Source: Paracoccaceae bacterium
GTDB lineage: Bacteria > Pseudomonadota > Alphaproteobacteria > Rhodobacterales > Rhodobacteraceae
Length of the DNA stretch: 64,000 nt
Assembly: GCA_021741245.1 (NCBI GenBank)
Contig: JAIOYF010000003.1
Coordinates: 186,001 to 250,000 of the forward strand
Direction: 5' to 3'
The notes beneath the pieces were generated by a model that was given only the letters and a program-made list of their open reading frames with translations, was not told the origin of the DNA and made no database searches. Shown here in pieces: positions 52,813 through 62,505 of the stretch. The position numbers were made by a program, and so were the translations under genes. Positions within the stretch are counted from its first letter, which is position 1, and each line of letters begins with the position of its first letter.

Positions 52813-55782
52813 ATGTTTGGACGTTTTGGGATCCGCGGAAAGCTTGTGCTTGTGATGATCGGCCTTAGTGCGCTGATTGCCTTGTCGCTGAGCCTGAGTG
52901 CCATTTATGCCATGCGCGGGGCGGTTGAGTCTGAGGCGCGGATGAAGCTGGGGCAATTGGCGCAGGTCAAAGCCCAATCGCTGGAACGCTACCTTGCGGG
53001 GATCGAAAACGACGTTGGGCTTCACGCCCGCAAGCCCGAGGTCGTGGCCGCGTTGGAGGAGTTTTCTGCCGCCTTCAAAGGGTTAAGCGACCCGATGGCC
53101 ACCTTGCAAAAGGCCTATATTACCGACAACCCGAACCCCGCTGGCGTGAAGGACCAGCTTCTCGCGGCGCCCTCAGGCACGGCCTATGATGTGTTGCACG
53201 CACGGTATCACCCGGTCTTTGATGATCTTCAGAACGTCAACGGCTATTACGATGTGTTTTTGATCAACGCCGAAGGCGATGTCGTCTACACAGTCTTTAA
53301 GGAACTGGATTTTGCGACGAATTTGCTTAAGGGCCAATGGCGCGACTCTGGTCTTGGCGCAGCGTTCCGGGCCGCAATGGAAAGTGATGCCACTTCCCCC
53401 TCGGCCTATGCGGATTTTGCCCCTTATGCGCCCAGTGCCGATGCGCCAGCCGCTTTCATTGCCCGCCCTGTCTTCTCGGCCGATGGAACGCGGCTTGGCG
53501 TGATTGCCTATCAGATGCCCATCGATGTGTTGAATTCCGTGATCAGCGTTCAAGATGGCCTGGGCAAGACGGGGGACGCATTTCTTGTGGGCGCAGATGG
53601 CTTTCTGCGCACAGATTCCCGCAAGACGCCGACAAATGACATCTTGGCCGCCAAACTTGACCTCAGCCGCCTGTCCGATGGGTTTGCAGCAAAGGCCGGG
53701 ATCGACGATCATATCGACATCACCGGTGCACAGGTCATCGGAAACTATGTCTCGGTCTCCTTTCTTGGGACGCCTTGGATCATCATGGTTGAACAAGACC
53801 AAGATGAGTTGTTTGCGCAGGTGGAAACCAGCAGAAACCAACAGATCTTGATCGGCCTTGTGGCCTTTGGTGTGACGCTTGTTGTTGCGTGGTTGATCGC
53901 AAGGGGGCTGAGCCAGCCTTTGCAGGGCGTCAATAGGGCCGTCGAAAAAATTGCGCTCAAAGACTTCGACACCGTGGTGCCCGCCATGGCCCGCCATGAT
54001 GAAATTGGCGGGATTGCCCGCGCATTGGACGCGTTCCGGCTCAGCCTCGGTCAGGCGGAGATTGAGGCAAAGGATGCGGCGTTCAAAGGTGCCGCTTTTG
54101 ATTCGACCGGGGCCCCGATGCTGTTGACGGACCTTGACCTGACCATTCTGGGCGCAAACAGCGCGTTCTTTCGCCTTGTAAACGAAAACAAGGTCGATTT
54201 TGGTCTGGAAGGGCCAGATTTGACACATGACCATATTGCGGGCCGGAATGTCTCTCGATTGAACTTTCCGCCGATGGAAATTGTGGCCGCGGTCAGCAAC
54301 CATGCAAACTTGCCGATCAAGAAAAAGATCCCGATCGGCAAAAGTTATGTCGGATTGCTGATCGATCTGGTGTTGTCAAAGGATGGGACAGCGATTGGCT
54401 ATGTGTTTGACATCAAGAACCAAACTTTCCAGATGATGAGTGAGACCGTGCTGCGGGCGATTGACGGCCAACAATGCCGGATCGAGTTTGAGATGGATGC
54501 CACCATCACCTCGGCCAATGCGATGTGCTGTGCTTTGCTGGCCGAGCGCGAAGATCGCTTGATCGGGCGCACTGGCCCTTCGCTTCTTGTGCTCGACGAT
54601 CAGGTTGGCACCGCCGGCGATATCTGGAACGCCGCCATGCAGGGGCGCAGCACGCAGGGCCGTTTCCGTCTGGATGCAGGGTTGGGCGAGCGTATCGTCG
54701 AAGGGATCCTGAACCCGATCCCCGATCAGGATGGCGGCACAAAAGGGTTCTTGTTCCTTGGGGTGGATGTCACGGACTCTCGCAAGATGATCGAGGCGGC
54801 TGAACACCAAAAGGCCAGAGAGGCGGAAGACCACGCCTTGGTCGTCCATGAACTTGGCGCGGGTCTGCAGCGCTTGGCCGAGGGGGATCTTTCCGCCAGA
54901 ATTGAGGTGCCTTTTGCGCCGACCTACGCAAGTTTGCGCCAAGACTTCAACGAAACCGCCGAGAGTCTGCGCCAGGCCATGTTGATCGTGGTCCAAAGCG
55001 CGCAAAATATCGGCGCCGAGGCGCAAAGCGTGTCGGGGGCTGTGACGGATCTGTCCCAGCGCACCGAAACGCAAGCGGCGACACTGGAACAAACCGCAGC
55101 CGCCGTCTCCGAGCTTGCGCAGACCCTGCGCGCTTCGGTTGAAACTGCGACCGGGGCCGCCAAGATTGCCGAGACGGCTATTGATATCGCCTCAACCGGG
55201 CATTTGACCGCGCAAGACGCCGGTGTCGCCATGGCGCAGATCGAAGTCTCGTCCCGTCAGGTCGCAGAATTTGTGGCGCTGATCGATGAAATATCGTTTC
55301 AAACCAATATTCTGGCCCTTAATGCTGGTGTGGAGGCAGCCCGTGCCGGTGAGGCGGGCAAAGGCTTTGCTGTCGTTGCGTCCGAAGTGCGGGCACTTGC
55401 CCAGCGCTGTATTGCGGCGGCCGATGACATCCGGGCCAAGATCGGCAGTTCGTCCAAGAATATTCAACATGGTGTCAGCCTTGTGGCGACCTTGGGCAAA
55501 TCGCTGGAGACGATTGCCGCCTCCGTCCATTCGGTGGCCAGCCAAGTGCGCAGCATGGCCAAAGCCACATCGGATCAGTCCATCGGACTGACCGAAATCA
55601 ATACCGCGCTGTCACATCTGGACAAGGTGACCCAACAAAACGCGGCCATGGCCGAGGAAACCAACGCCGCCGTGCAATCCCTGTGGGCAGAAGCGGGTGG
55701 GTTGAATGAAACGACAGCCCGGTTTGACTTGGGGCAAGGGGCAAAAGCCAAACGGCAAATGCCTGACAGATTGGCAAGTTGA
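52813..55782 (+). CDS. Methyl-accepting chemotaxis protein with extracellular sensor and PAS-like region
   Basis: Large chemoreceptor of 989 residues. Membrane helix 1 (about 13-34) is followed by a periplasmic Cache-like sensor (35-340) and helix 2 (about 345-365). A HAMP domain and then PAS-like repeats occupy about 425-660, with a second HAMP-like stretch near 690-730. The C-terminal signalling hairpin contains '[20 protein letters not shown]' at its tip. No pentapeptide tether for CheR/CheB is seen. The ligand is unknown. It stands alone, without che genes nearby. Confidence 0.9.
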   Translation: MFGRFGIRGKLVLVMIGLSALIALSLSLSAIYAMRGAVESEARMKLGQLAQVKAQSLERYLAGIENDVGLHARKPEVVAALEEFSAAFKGLSDPMATLQKAYITDNPNPAGVKDQLLAAPSGTAYDVLHARYHPVFDDLQNVNGYYDVFLINAEGDVVYTVFKELDFATNLLKGQWRDSGLGAAFRAAMESDATSPSAYADFAPYAPSADAPAAFIARPVFSADGTRLGVIAYQMPIDVLNSVISVQDGLGKTGDAFLVGADGFLRTDSRKTPTNDILAAKLDLSRLSDGFAAKAGIDDHIDITGAQVIGNYVSVSFLGTPWIIMVEQDQDELFAQVETSRNQQILIGLVAFGVTLVVAWLIARGLSQPLQGVNRAVEKIALKDFDTVVPAMARHDEIGGIARALDAFRLSLGQAEIEAKDAAFKGAAFDSTGAPMLLTDLDLTILGANSAFFRLVNENKVDFGLEGPDLTHDHIAGRNVSRLNFPPMEIVAAVSNHANLPIKKKIPIGKSYVGLLIDLVLSKDGTAIGYVFDIKNQTFQMMSETVLRAIDGQQCRIEFEMDATITSANAMCCALLAEREDRLIGRTGPSLLVLDDQVGTAGDIWNAAMQGRSTQGRFRLDAGLGERIVEGILNPIPDQDGGTKGFLFLGVDVTDSRKMIEAAEHQKAREAEDHALVVHELGAGLQRLAEGDLSARIEVPFAPTYASLRQDFNETAESLRQAMLIVVQSAQNIGAEAQSVSGAVTDLSQRTETQAATLEQTAAAVSELAQTLRASVETATGAAKIAETAIDIASTGHLTAQDAGVAMAQIEVSSRQVAEFVALIDEISFQTNILALNAGVEAARAGEAGKGFAVVASEVRALAQRCIAAADDIRAKIGSSSKNIQHGVSLVATLGKSLETIAASVHSVASQVRSMAKATSDQSIGLTEINTALSHLDKVTQQNAAMAEETNAAVQSLWAEAGGLNETTARFDLGQGAKAKRQMPDRLAS

Positions 55783-55847
55783 GGGTATGGCATGATGACT
55801 GAGGGGCCTTGAGTGTCGTTGGCCAAATGACCCTGTCGCGGAGAGAA

Positions 55848-56463
55848 TAATGCGCGATTGTTTTGATGCGCGTTTGACCATTCCCGGTCCCCAAAGGGCA
55901 AGGCTGGAACCACGATTGCCAACATTGATGAGCAGCCGAGTTTGGCCTGCCCCCAAAAGGATCCTTTAGATCAAACCCGAGTTTCGGCTGGGCGGTAGCT
56001 TTGCGGCGAAGGCCGCCTGCATCCCAGATCGGGCCGCAGCATTGGTCTTGATGATGCAAACTCAGGCCGATCTGCTTGAGCTGACCCTGCGGGCACGAAT
56101 TGTGGGACATGCCAGATTTTCCGATGAGCCGCGCTTGTTCCCCATCGATGCCGTGCGGCGGCTGTTTGATCGCGCTGGGTGGCCGCCCGTGCTCTTGATC
56201 TGTTTGAGATCAACAAGGCTTTTGCCATTGTCACCCTGGCGGACATGCGCGATTTGGACTTGCCCGCCGAGACGGTGAATGTAAACGGCGGGGCCTGTGT
56301 ACGGGGCCTGAACACGGGGCCATCCCAGCGGGGCCGCGGGTGCGCGCATTCTGGGGACGCGGGTGCGCGCCTTGCGGGCGCGGGGCGCAAGGCGGTGCGT
56401 GGCAATCCTGTGCATCGGTGGGGACGAGGGCACGCGGCACTGGCCGTGGAATGGATGGGCTGA
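55848..56463 (+). pseudogene. Decayed acetyl-CoA acyltransferase (thiolase), C-terminal half
   Basis: Remnant of the last 210 or so residues of a thiolase spread over alternating frames: 'ANIDEQP' (near 55905), 'AALVLM...ARIVGHARFSDEP' (56036-56175), 'ALDLFEINKAFAIVTLADMR' (56185-56300), 'GHPSGAAGARILG' then 'AILCIGGDEG' (from 56318), and 'HAALAVEWMG' at the end. At least four frameshifts separate these pieces, and the N-terminal half is missing. It sits directly before the valine-degradation genes, so it was probably part of that operon. Too many breaks exist for a functional product. Confidence 0.85.
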
Positions 56464-56466
56464 GCG

Positions 56467-57609
56467 ATGAATTTTACCCTTTCCGAAGAACGTCTTGCGA
56501 TCCGCGAGATGGCCGAGGGCTTTGCCGCAGACACCATTGCCCCCCATGCCCTCGACTGGGATCGGGCCGAACATTTCCCTGTTGATGTGCTGCGACAGGC
56601 AGCCACCCTTGGCATGGCCGGGATCATGGTGGCCGAGGCGTATGGCGGCTCGGGTCTGGGGCGGTTGGAGAGTGTGTTGATCTATGAGGCCTTGGCCAAG
56701 GGCTGCCCCTCGGTAGCGGCCTATCTGTCGATCCACAATATGGTTGGCGCCATGATTGACCGCCACGGCACGGCGGCACAAAAGGCCCGCTTCTTGCCGC
56801 GCCTGTGCAGTGGCGAGGTTTTGAGCAGCTATTGCCTGACCGAACCCGGCGCGGGTTCGGATGCCGCCGCCCTGACCACACGGGCCAAAGCTGTGGTGGA
56901 TGGCTTTGTGTTGACGGGGGAAAAGACCTTCATTTCGGGTGCGGGGGCGACGGATCTTTACGTGGTCATGGCCCGCACCGGTGGGGACGGGGCTAAGGGG
57001 GTTTCTGCCTTTTTGGTCGAAAAGGGGGCAAAGGGGCTGTCCTTTGGCGCCAATGAGCGCAAGATGGGCTGGAAGGCGCAGCCCACCCGAAGCGTCAAAT
57101 TTGATCAGGTGCGCGTCGGCAAGGACGCGATGCTTGGTGCCGAAGGTGCGGGGTTCATCTTGGCGATGGAGGCCTTGGATGGCGGCCGCACCTCAATCGC
57201 CGCCTGTTCGCTGGGTGGCGCGCAGTCGGCCTTTGACAAGGCCCTTGGGTATATGGGGCAGCGCCGGGCCTTTGGTCAGCCCTTGACCGGGTTTCAGGCC
57301 CTGCAATTCGCGCTGGCCGATATGGCGACAGAGTTGGAGGTAAGCCGCACCTTTTTGTGGCGGGCGGCCTCGGCGTTGGACGCCGGATTGCCCGAGGCGA
57401 CGCGACTGTGTGCCATGGCGAAAAAGCATGTCACCGACGCCGGGTTTGAGGTGGCAAATCGCGCCCTGCAACTGCATGGTGGCTATGGGTATCTGGCAGA
57501 TTATGGGGTGGAAAAACTTGTGCGGGATCTGCGGGTTCACCAAATCTTGGAAGGCACGAACGAGATCATGCGCCTGATCATCGCCCGTGCGCTGTTGGCG
57601 GAGCACTAG
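56467..57609 (+). CDS. Acyl-CoA dehydrogenase, probably isobutyryl-CoA dehydrogenase
   Basis: FAD enzyme of 380 residues. 'YCLTEPGAGSDAAALTTRA' and 'GEKTFISGAGATDLYVVMAR' are the substrate and FAD segments; 'LHGGYGYLADYGVEKLVRDL' and 'QILEGTNEIMRLII' contain the FAD loop and the catalytic Glu. Context names the substrate: a hydroxyisobutyryl-CoA hydrolase and 3-hydroxyisobutyrate dehydrogenase follow, so it should oxidise isobutyryl-CoA to methacrylyl-CoA in valine breakdown. It begins three bases after the thiolase remnant ends. Confidence 0.87.
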   Translation: MNFTLSEERLAIREMAEGFAADTIAPHALDWDRAEHFPVDVLRQAATLGMAGIMVAEAYGGSGLGRLESVLIYEALAKGCPSVAAYLSIHNMVGAMIDRHGTAAQKARFLPRLCSGEVLSSYCLTEPGAGSDAAALTTRAKAVVDGFVLTGEKTFISGAGATDLYVVMARTGGDGAKGVSAFLVEKGAKGLSFGANERKMGWKAQPTRSVKFDQVRVGKDAMLGAEGAGFILAMEALDGGRTSIAACSLGGAQSAFDKALGYMGQRRAFGQPLTGFQALQFALADMATELEVSRTFLWRAASALDAGLPEATRLCAMAKKHVTDAGFEVANRALQLHGGYGYLADYGVEKLVRDLRVHQILEGTNEIMRLIIARALLAEH

Positions 57610-57610
57610 G

Positions 57611-58660
57611 ATGGACGACCTGATTGTTGAGCGGATCGGCGCCCTGGCGCGGCTGCGGCTAAACCGCCCCTCGGCCATCAACGCACTGACACATGCGATG
57701 GTGCGGGGCATGACCCGTGCGTTGGATCAGTTGGAGGGCGATCCGGATGTCGCCGTGATCTTGCTGACGGGTGAGGGAGAGCGCGGGCTTTGTGCGGGCG
57801 GTGATATCCGCAGCCTTTATGAGGCCCCGCGCGAGGATAACGGCGCATCAATGGAATTTTGGCGCGATGAATATCGCCTGAACGCCCGCATCGCGCGCAG
57901 CCCAAAGCCCTTTGTCGCGTGGATGGATGGGCTGGTGATTGGCGGTGGTATTGGCATATCGGCCCATGCCGCCTTTCGCGTGGTGACCGAACGGTCAAAG
58001 ATCGCGCTGCCCGAATGTGCCATTGGCTTTGTGCCCGATGTGGGCGCCACGTGGCTGTTGCCGCGCGCGCCGGGACAATTGGGCCTTTGGATGGGCCTTA
58101 CGGGCCGCAGCTTGGGCGCGGCGGATGCGATCCTTGTGGGGTTTGGGGATGTCTTTTTGGCCGCCGGGGATCTGGGCGATGTGGTCACGCGTTTGGCGAG
58201 CCTGCCCGCAGATGCCGGACACACGGGGGTATCGGCGCTGTTACAGGCCATGGCGCGTGATCCGGGGCCTGCGCCTTTGGTGGCGCATCAGCCCCTGATT
58301 GACCGCATCTTTTCTGCTTATCGGGTGGAGGATATCATGGCCGCTCTTGCTGCCGAACCCGGCGCTTTTGCCGCCAAGACGCGCGCAGACCTGCAGGCCA
58401 AATCCCCCACGGCGCTGAAACTCGCGCTGCGGTTGGCGCGGCTTGGGGCGGGGGTGTCCAATCTGGAGGCGGCGCTGGAGCTTGAATATGCGGCGGCCCG
58501 CGCTGTTGTCGTGGGCCTCGATTTTTACGAGGGCATCCGCGCGGCGATCATCGACAAGGACCGCCAACCAAAATGGCAGCCTGCCACCTTGTCCGACGTC
58601 TCGGATGATTGGGTGGCGCAGGCGCTGAACCTGAACCAAGACCGGGTGTTCCCGATCTGA
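57611..58660 (+). CDS. Enoyl-CoA hydratase/isomerase family, probable 3-hydroxyisobutyryl-CoA hydrolase
   Basis: Crotonase-fold protein of 349 residues, the length of 3-hydroxyisobutyryl-CoA hydrolases rather than the 260 of simple hydratases. 'LCAGGDIRSLYE' forms the oxyanion hole, 'GGGIGISAHAAFRVVTERSK' the second glycine block and 'ALPECAIGFVPDVGATW' the active-site Glu and Asp region. It releases free 3-hydroxyisobutyrate for the next enzyme. The ATG at 57611 directly follows the acyl-CoA dehydrogenase stop. Confidence 0.88.
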   Translation: MDDLIVERIGALARLRLNRPSAINALTHAMVRGMTRALDQLEGDPDVAVILLTGEGERGLCAGGDIRSLYEAPREDNGASMEFWRDEYRLNARIARSPKPFVAWMDGLVIGGGIGISAHAAFRVVTERSKIALPECAIGFVPDVGATWLLPRAPGQLGLWMGLTGRSLGAADAILVGFGDVFLAAGDLGDVVTRLASLPADAGHTGVSALLQAMARDPGPAPLVAHQPLIDRIFSAYRVEDIMAALAAEPGAFAAKTRADLQAKSPTALKLALRLARLGAGVSNLEAALELEYAAARAVVVGLDFYEGIRAAIIDKDRQPKWQPATLSDVSDDWVAQALNLNQDRVFPI

Positions 58661-58675
58661 GGGGGGAGAGAGATC

Positions 58676-59563
58676 ATGAGCATGACCATCGGCTTTATCG
58701 GGCTTGGGAACATGGGGGCGCCAATGGCGCTGAACCTTGTGAAGGCCGGGTTCCGTGTACAGGGATTTGACACGCACGTCGCGGCCCGCGATGTGGCCCA
58801 AGCGGGGGGCGTCGTTCTGGCGGCCACGGCGGAGGAGTGCACGCATGGCGCGGATGTGGTGATCACCATGTTGCCCTCCGGGCCGATCATGCTGTCGGTC
58901 TGGGGCGATGTGATCCCGGCCATGAAAGACGGCGCCCTGATCATCGATTGCTCGACCGTGGATATCGACAGTTGCCGGAATGCCCATGATCTGGCGGCGG
59001 GGCGTGGTTTGGCGGCACTCGATGCGCCCGTCTCGGGCGGGGTCGGTGGGGCGGTGGCCGCAACCCTGACCTTTATGGTGGGGGGCAGCACCGATGCCTT
59101 TGCCCGCGCGCAACCGCTGCTGGCTGCGATGGGGCGAAACCTCACACATTGCGGCGAGGCGGGTGCAGGGCAGGCGGCCAAGATCTGCAACAACATGATT
59201 CTTGGCATCTCGATGATCGCGGTGTCCGAGGCCTTTGGTCTGGCCGATAAGCTGGGTCTGTCGCGTCAGGCCCTGTTCGACGTGGCGGCAAAATCCTCGG
59301 GCCAATGCTGGAGCTTGACCAGCTATTGCCCGGTGCCGGGGCCCGTGCCGACCTCGCCTGCCAACAACGGCTACAAGCCGGGTTTCGCGGCGGCGCTGAT
59401 GCTCAAGGACCTTCGTCTGTCGCAGGCCGCGTCCGAAGGGACGGGGGCCGAAACACCCTTGGGGGCCGCCGCCACCTCACTTTACGAGGCGATGGTTGCA
59501 GAGGGCGACGGGGGGCGTGATTTCTCGGCGATCTTTGAGCGCCTGTCAAACGGCGGCGCATAG
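58676..59563 (+). CDS. mmsB: 3-hydroxyisobutyrate dehydrogenase
   Basis: NAD-dependent enzyme of 295 residues that oxidises 3-hydroxyisobutyrate to methylmalonate semialdehyde, the last step of this valine-pathway segment here. Motifs are the Rossmann loop 'IGFIGLGNMGAPMALNLVKA', the substrate loop 'DAPVSGGVGGA' and the catalytic Lys in 'GAGQAAKICNNMILG'. GGGGGAGAG precedes the ATG. The semialdehyde dehydrogenase (mmsA) is not in this window. Confidence 0.93.
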   Translation: MSMTIGFIGLGNMGAPMALNLVKAGFRVQGFDTHVAARDVAQAGGVVLAATAEECTHGADVVITMLPSGPIMLSVWGDVIPAMKDGALIIDCSTVDIDSCRNAHDLAAGRGLAALDAPVSGGVGGAVAATLTFMVGGSTDAFARAQPLLAAMGRNLTHCGEAGAGQAAKICNNMILGISMIAVSEAFGLADKLGLSRQALFDVAAKSSGQCWSLTSYCPVPGPVPTSPANNGYKPGFAAALMLKDLRLSQAASEGTGAETPLGAAATSLYEAMVAEGDGGRDFSAIFERLSNGGA

Positions 59564-59622
59564 GCCGCCAGATTGGCGGCTGATTTTTCGCTGAAGGCGC
59601 GGGGCCGCGATCTGGCCCCGCG
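59564..59622. terminator. Paired hairpins between convergent mmsB and aminotransferase
   Basis: GCCGCCA-GAT-TGGCGGC (59564-59580) followed by TGATTTTT serves the plus strand. CGCGGGGCC / GGCCCCGCG (59598-59622) lies 21 bases past the aminotransferase stop on the minus strand. Confidence 0.75.
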
Positions 59623-59642
59623 AGAGTGATTTGCCTATCGGT

Positions 59643-60968
59643 TCAAGGCAGGGTTTTCAGAACATCTGCAAGCGTCCCGATCAGCGTATCGATATGGTGC
59701 TTTTCGATCATCAGGGGCGGTGACATGGCGATGATATCGCCCGTGGTGCGGATAAGGATGTTCTTGTCATAGGCGCGCAAGAACGCCTCAAATGCCCGCT
59801 TGGTCGGCTCCCCCGCGATGGGGTCAAGTTCAATGGCACCGATCAGGCCCATATTGCGCACGTCGATCACATGGGGGGCGTCGCGCAAGGAATGCAGCGC
59901 CTCTTCCCAATAAGGGGCGATGGCGGCGGCCCGTTCAAAGAGGCCCTCTTCCTTATAGACCTCAAGCGTGGCAATCCCTGCGGCCGAGGCGATGGGGTTG
60001 CCCGAATAGGTATAGCCGTGGAACAGCTCGATCATATGTTCGGGGCCATCCATGAAGGCATCGTGGACATCCGCCGTCGTCAGCACCGCGCCCATCGGAA
60101 TGACACCGTTGGTCAGGCCCTTGGCGGTGGTCATCATATCGGGCAGCACATCGAAATACTGCGCGGCAAAGGGCGCGCCAAGGCGGCCAAAGCCGGTGAT
60201 CACCTCATCAAAGATCAGCAAGATGCCGTGCTTTTTGGTGATGGCGCGCAGCTTTTCGAGATAGCCCTTGGGTGGCAAGATCACGCCCGTTGACCCGGCC
60301 ACGGGCTCCACGATCACGGCGGCAATGGTTTCCGCCCCGTGCAGCGCGACCAAGCGTTCCAGATCATCGGCAAGATAGGCGCCATGCTCGGGCTGGCCTT
60401 TGGACCAACGGTTCTGTTCGGGCAGGTGGGTGTGGGGCAGGTGATCCACCCCGGCCAGCAGCGTGCCAAAATGGCGGCGGTTGTTGACGATGCCGCCAAC
60501 CGAGATGCCGCCGAAATTCACGCCGTGATAGCCGCGTTCGCGCCCGATCAGCCGGGTCCGGCCGCCCTGACCCTTTGCCCGATGATAGGCAATCGCCAAT
60601 TTCAAAGCGGTTTCAACGCTTTCCGAACCGGAGTTGGTGTAAAACACATGCTCGATCCCCTTTGGGGCGATTTCGACGATGCGGTTTGCCAGTTCAAACG
60701 CGACCGGGTGGCCCATCTGAAAGGCGGGCGCGTAATCCAGTTCCGCCGCCTGTTTCTGGATGGCTTCGGTGATCTTTGGGCGGCAATGGCCCGCATTGCA
60801 GCACCACAGGCCCGCTGTTCCATCCAGCACCTGACGACCATCGGATGTGGTGTAATGCATGTCCTTGGCCCCCACGAACATACGTGGGTTTTTCTTGAAC
60901 TGCCGGTTGGCGGTAAAGGGCATCCAAAAGGCATTCAGATCATTCGGGGCTTTGCGGTCCAGTGCCAT
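59643..60968 (-). CDS. Omega-amino acid:pyruvate aminotransferase (beta-alanine type)
   Basis: Class III PLP aminotransferase of 441 residues. It shows 'LDGTAGLWCCNAGHCRP', 'YTNSGSESVETALKLAIAYH' (PLP phosphate loop), 'LIFDEVITGFGRLGAPFAAQ' (Asp binding the PLP ring) and 'TAKGLTNGVIPMGAVL' (Schiff-base Lys). The 'NDLNAFWMPFTANRQFKKNP' start is typical of beta-alanine:pyruvate transaminases. The ATG at 60968 has AAGGA upstream; the 11 residues before it in frame are unconserved. It is divergent from the RutR-like gene, which suggests a link with pyrimidine or beta-alanine breakdown. Confidence 0.92.
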   Translation of the reverse strand: MALDRKAPNDLNAFWMPFTANRQFKKNPRMFVGAKDMHYTTSDGRQVLDGTAGLWCCNAGHCRPKITEAIQKQAAELDYAPAFQMGHPVAFELANRIVEIAPKGIEHVFYTNSGSESVETALKLAIAYHRAKGQGGRTRLIGRERGYHGVNFGGISVGGIVNNRRHFGTLLAGVDHLPHTHLPEQNRWSKGQPEHGAYLADDLERLVALHGAETIAAVIVEPVAGSTGVILPPKGYLEKLRAITKKHGILLIFDEVITGFGRLGAPFAAQYFDVLPDMMTTAKGLTNGVIPMGAVLTTADVHDAFMDGPEHMIELFHGYTYSGNPIASAAGIATLEVYKEEGLFERAAAIAPYWEEALHSLRDAPHVIDVRNMGLIGAIELDPIAGEPTKRAFEAFLRAYDKNILIRTTGDIIAMSPPLMIEKHHIDTLIGTLADVLKTLP

Positions 60969-61260
60969 GGCGGCGCATCCTTGGGGCAGGGGCCGCGACA
61001 CGCCAAAGCGTCACGGCGAATTTGGGAAAACTTTCTGTTTAGCTATCATCACGCCAAGATCAGTCAAGTTGCGCCTGCATCCTGTGCGCCTATATCGGCA
61101 TCTGCGGCAGAAGAAAAACGCGGCGGGCCTGTTCCGCGGCGGTATTTTGGGCAAGAGACGCCTGCTGGGCAAAGTCGGTCTTTGGTCCATTGGGTCAGGG
61201 ATGATTGCATCACGACGCGTTCTGCGCCACCCTTTGTCGGGCGCCAGTAGCAGGACTCCG

Positions 61261-61866
61261 ATGCCCAGACCCAAGACCCGCATTCAGCAGAAAAACTCGG
61301 AAACAATTCTGGAGGCCGCGCTAGAGGTCTTTTCGGCTCAGGGGTTTCGTGGGGCGACCTTGGATCAGATCGCCGAGGTGGCGGGTCTGTCAAAGCCCAA
61401 TCTGCTGTATTATTTCCCCTCGAAAGAGGCGATCCATCAGGCGCTTCTGACCGCCCTTCTGGACACCTGGCTTGATCCCTTGCGAGAGATCAACCCAATG
61501 GGCGATCCGGTGGCCGAGATCATGGGATATATGCGGCGCAAGCTGGAACTGAGCCGCGATTTTCCCCGCGAAAGCCGCCTTTTTGCCAATGAGATCTTGC
61601 AAGGTGCGCCACGAATGCGGGCGGCCATAGAGGGTGATATGAAGGCACTGGTCGCGGCGAAGGCAGGGGTCCTGCACGGCTGGATGGATCAGGGGCGTAT
61701 CGCCCGGGTGGACCCGGTGCATCTGTTGTTTTCCATCTGGGCGCTGACCCAACACTATGCCGATTTTGACGTGCAGGTGCGGGCCGTGCTGGGGGATGGG
61801 CATGATCCCTATGCCGAGGCCGAGGCATTTCTGAAAACGTTGTATCGCAAGCTGCTAGCGCCCTGA
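61261..61866 (+). CDS. RutR-like TetR-family regulator
   Basis: TetR regulator of 201 residues close to RutR, the uracil- or thymine-responsive regulator of pyrimidine use. The HTH is in 'TLDQIAEVAGLSKPNLLYYF', followed by 'PSKEAIHQALLTALLDTWLD', and the C-terminal ligand domain contains 'RKLELSRDFPRESRLFANEI' and 'IWALTQHYADFDVQV', all RutR-like. AGGA lies seven bases before the ATG. It is divergent from the aminotransferase gene across a 292-base gap, where an operator may lie. Confidence 0.86.
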   Translation: MPRPKTRIQQKNSETILEAALEVFSAQGFRGATLDQIAEVAGLSKPNLLYYFPSKEAIHQALLTALLDTWLDPLREINPMGDPVAEIMGYMRRKLELSRDFPRESRLFANEILQGAPRMRAAIEGDMKALVAAKAGVLHGWMDQGRIARVDPVHLLFSIWALTQHYADFDVQVRAVLGDGHDPYAEAEAFLKTLYRKLLAP

Positions 61867-61991
61867 GGTCAGCCACAAAGGGTGGCAAAATCGGGGCAAA
61901 TCCCCGCAATCCTTTGCACTTGGGCCGCGATTTGGGCGGCGCAATTTGGTAGATTGCAAGATGGGGATCATTTGTCAGGAAAGGAGATATC

Positions 61992-62405
61992 ATGGTTTCC
62001 CTGAACAGCTTGCCGCCGTCAGTGACCAGCCCCGTCTTTTCAAAAAACGTGTCCGAGATGGCCGCAACGGTGCCCGGACGGCCGGGTGGCGACCAGCCCG
62101 AGGCGAAGGGCGCGCCACAAGATGCGCCTTTGGATGGCATCCGAAATACCGGCGTAGCCAGCCACAACCCTGTCCTTTGGCCGTTGCAAATTGACCCGGT
62201 CGCCGTGCATGCCGCCGTGTTGATCGCGCAAGAAACCTATCGCAATCAAAGGGCACTGGAGGGTTTGGCCGTGCTTATGCAGGCGGGCTTGGTGCTGAAT
62301 GTGCCGCCGGGGCAGGCGGCAGACAGGGTCGCTGCGCGCAATGACGTGCGCCCGGTCTCAACAGCCGATAAACGTCGGGATCATGGCGATGGCCGATCGT
62401 CGTAG
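61992..62405 (+). CDS. Hypothetical protein
   Basis: Small protein of 137 residues behind an excellent ribosome-binding site (AAGGAGATATC before the ATG). There is no signal peptide or membrane helix. The first 60 residues are Pro/Gly/Ser-rich and likely disordered; the middle ('AAVLIAQETYRNQRALEGLA') is helical. No family was recognised. It stands alone between rutR and the ScfR-type regulator. The strong start signal is the main reason to accept it. Confidence 0.6.
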   Translation: MVSLNSLPPSVTSPVFSKNVSEMAATVPGRPGGDQPEAKGAPQDAPLDGIRNTGVASHNPVLWPLQIDPVAVHAAVLIAQETYRNQRALEGLAVLMQAGLVLNVPPGQAADRVAARNDVRPVSTADKRRDHGDGRSS

Positions 62406-62435
62406 CTGTCGTTTTGGCGCGGCGGGCATCGTTTC

Positions 62436-62450
62436 TTGTAAAATTTACAA
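62436..62450. promoter_or_regulatory. 15-base palindrome, candidate ScfR operator
   Basis: TTGTAAAATTTACAA is perfectly symmetric around 62443, and a second half site TGTAAATT lies a few bases further on (62456-62463). It is 56 bases upstream of the regulator start. Confidence 0.65.
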
Positions 62451-62505
62451 ATAGGTGTAAATTCCGGCTACTCCCGCTTTGGCCAAAGGTCGCCTGTTCG
62501 CACCC

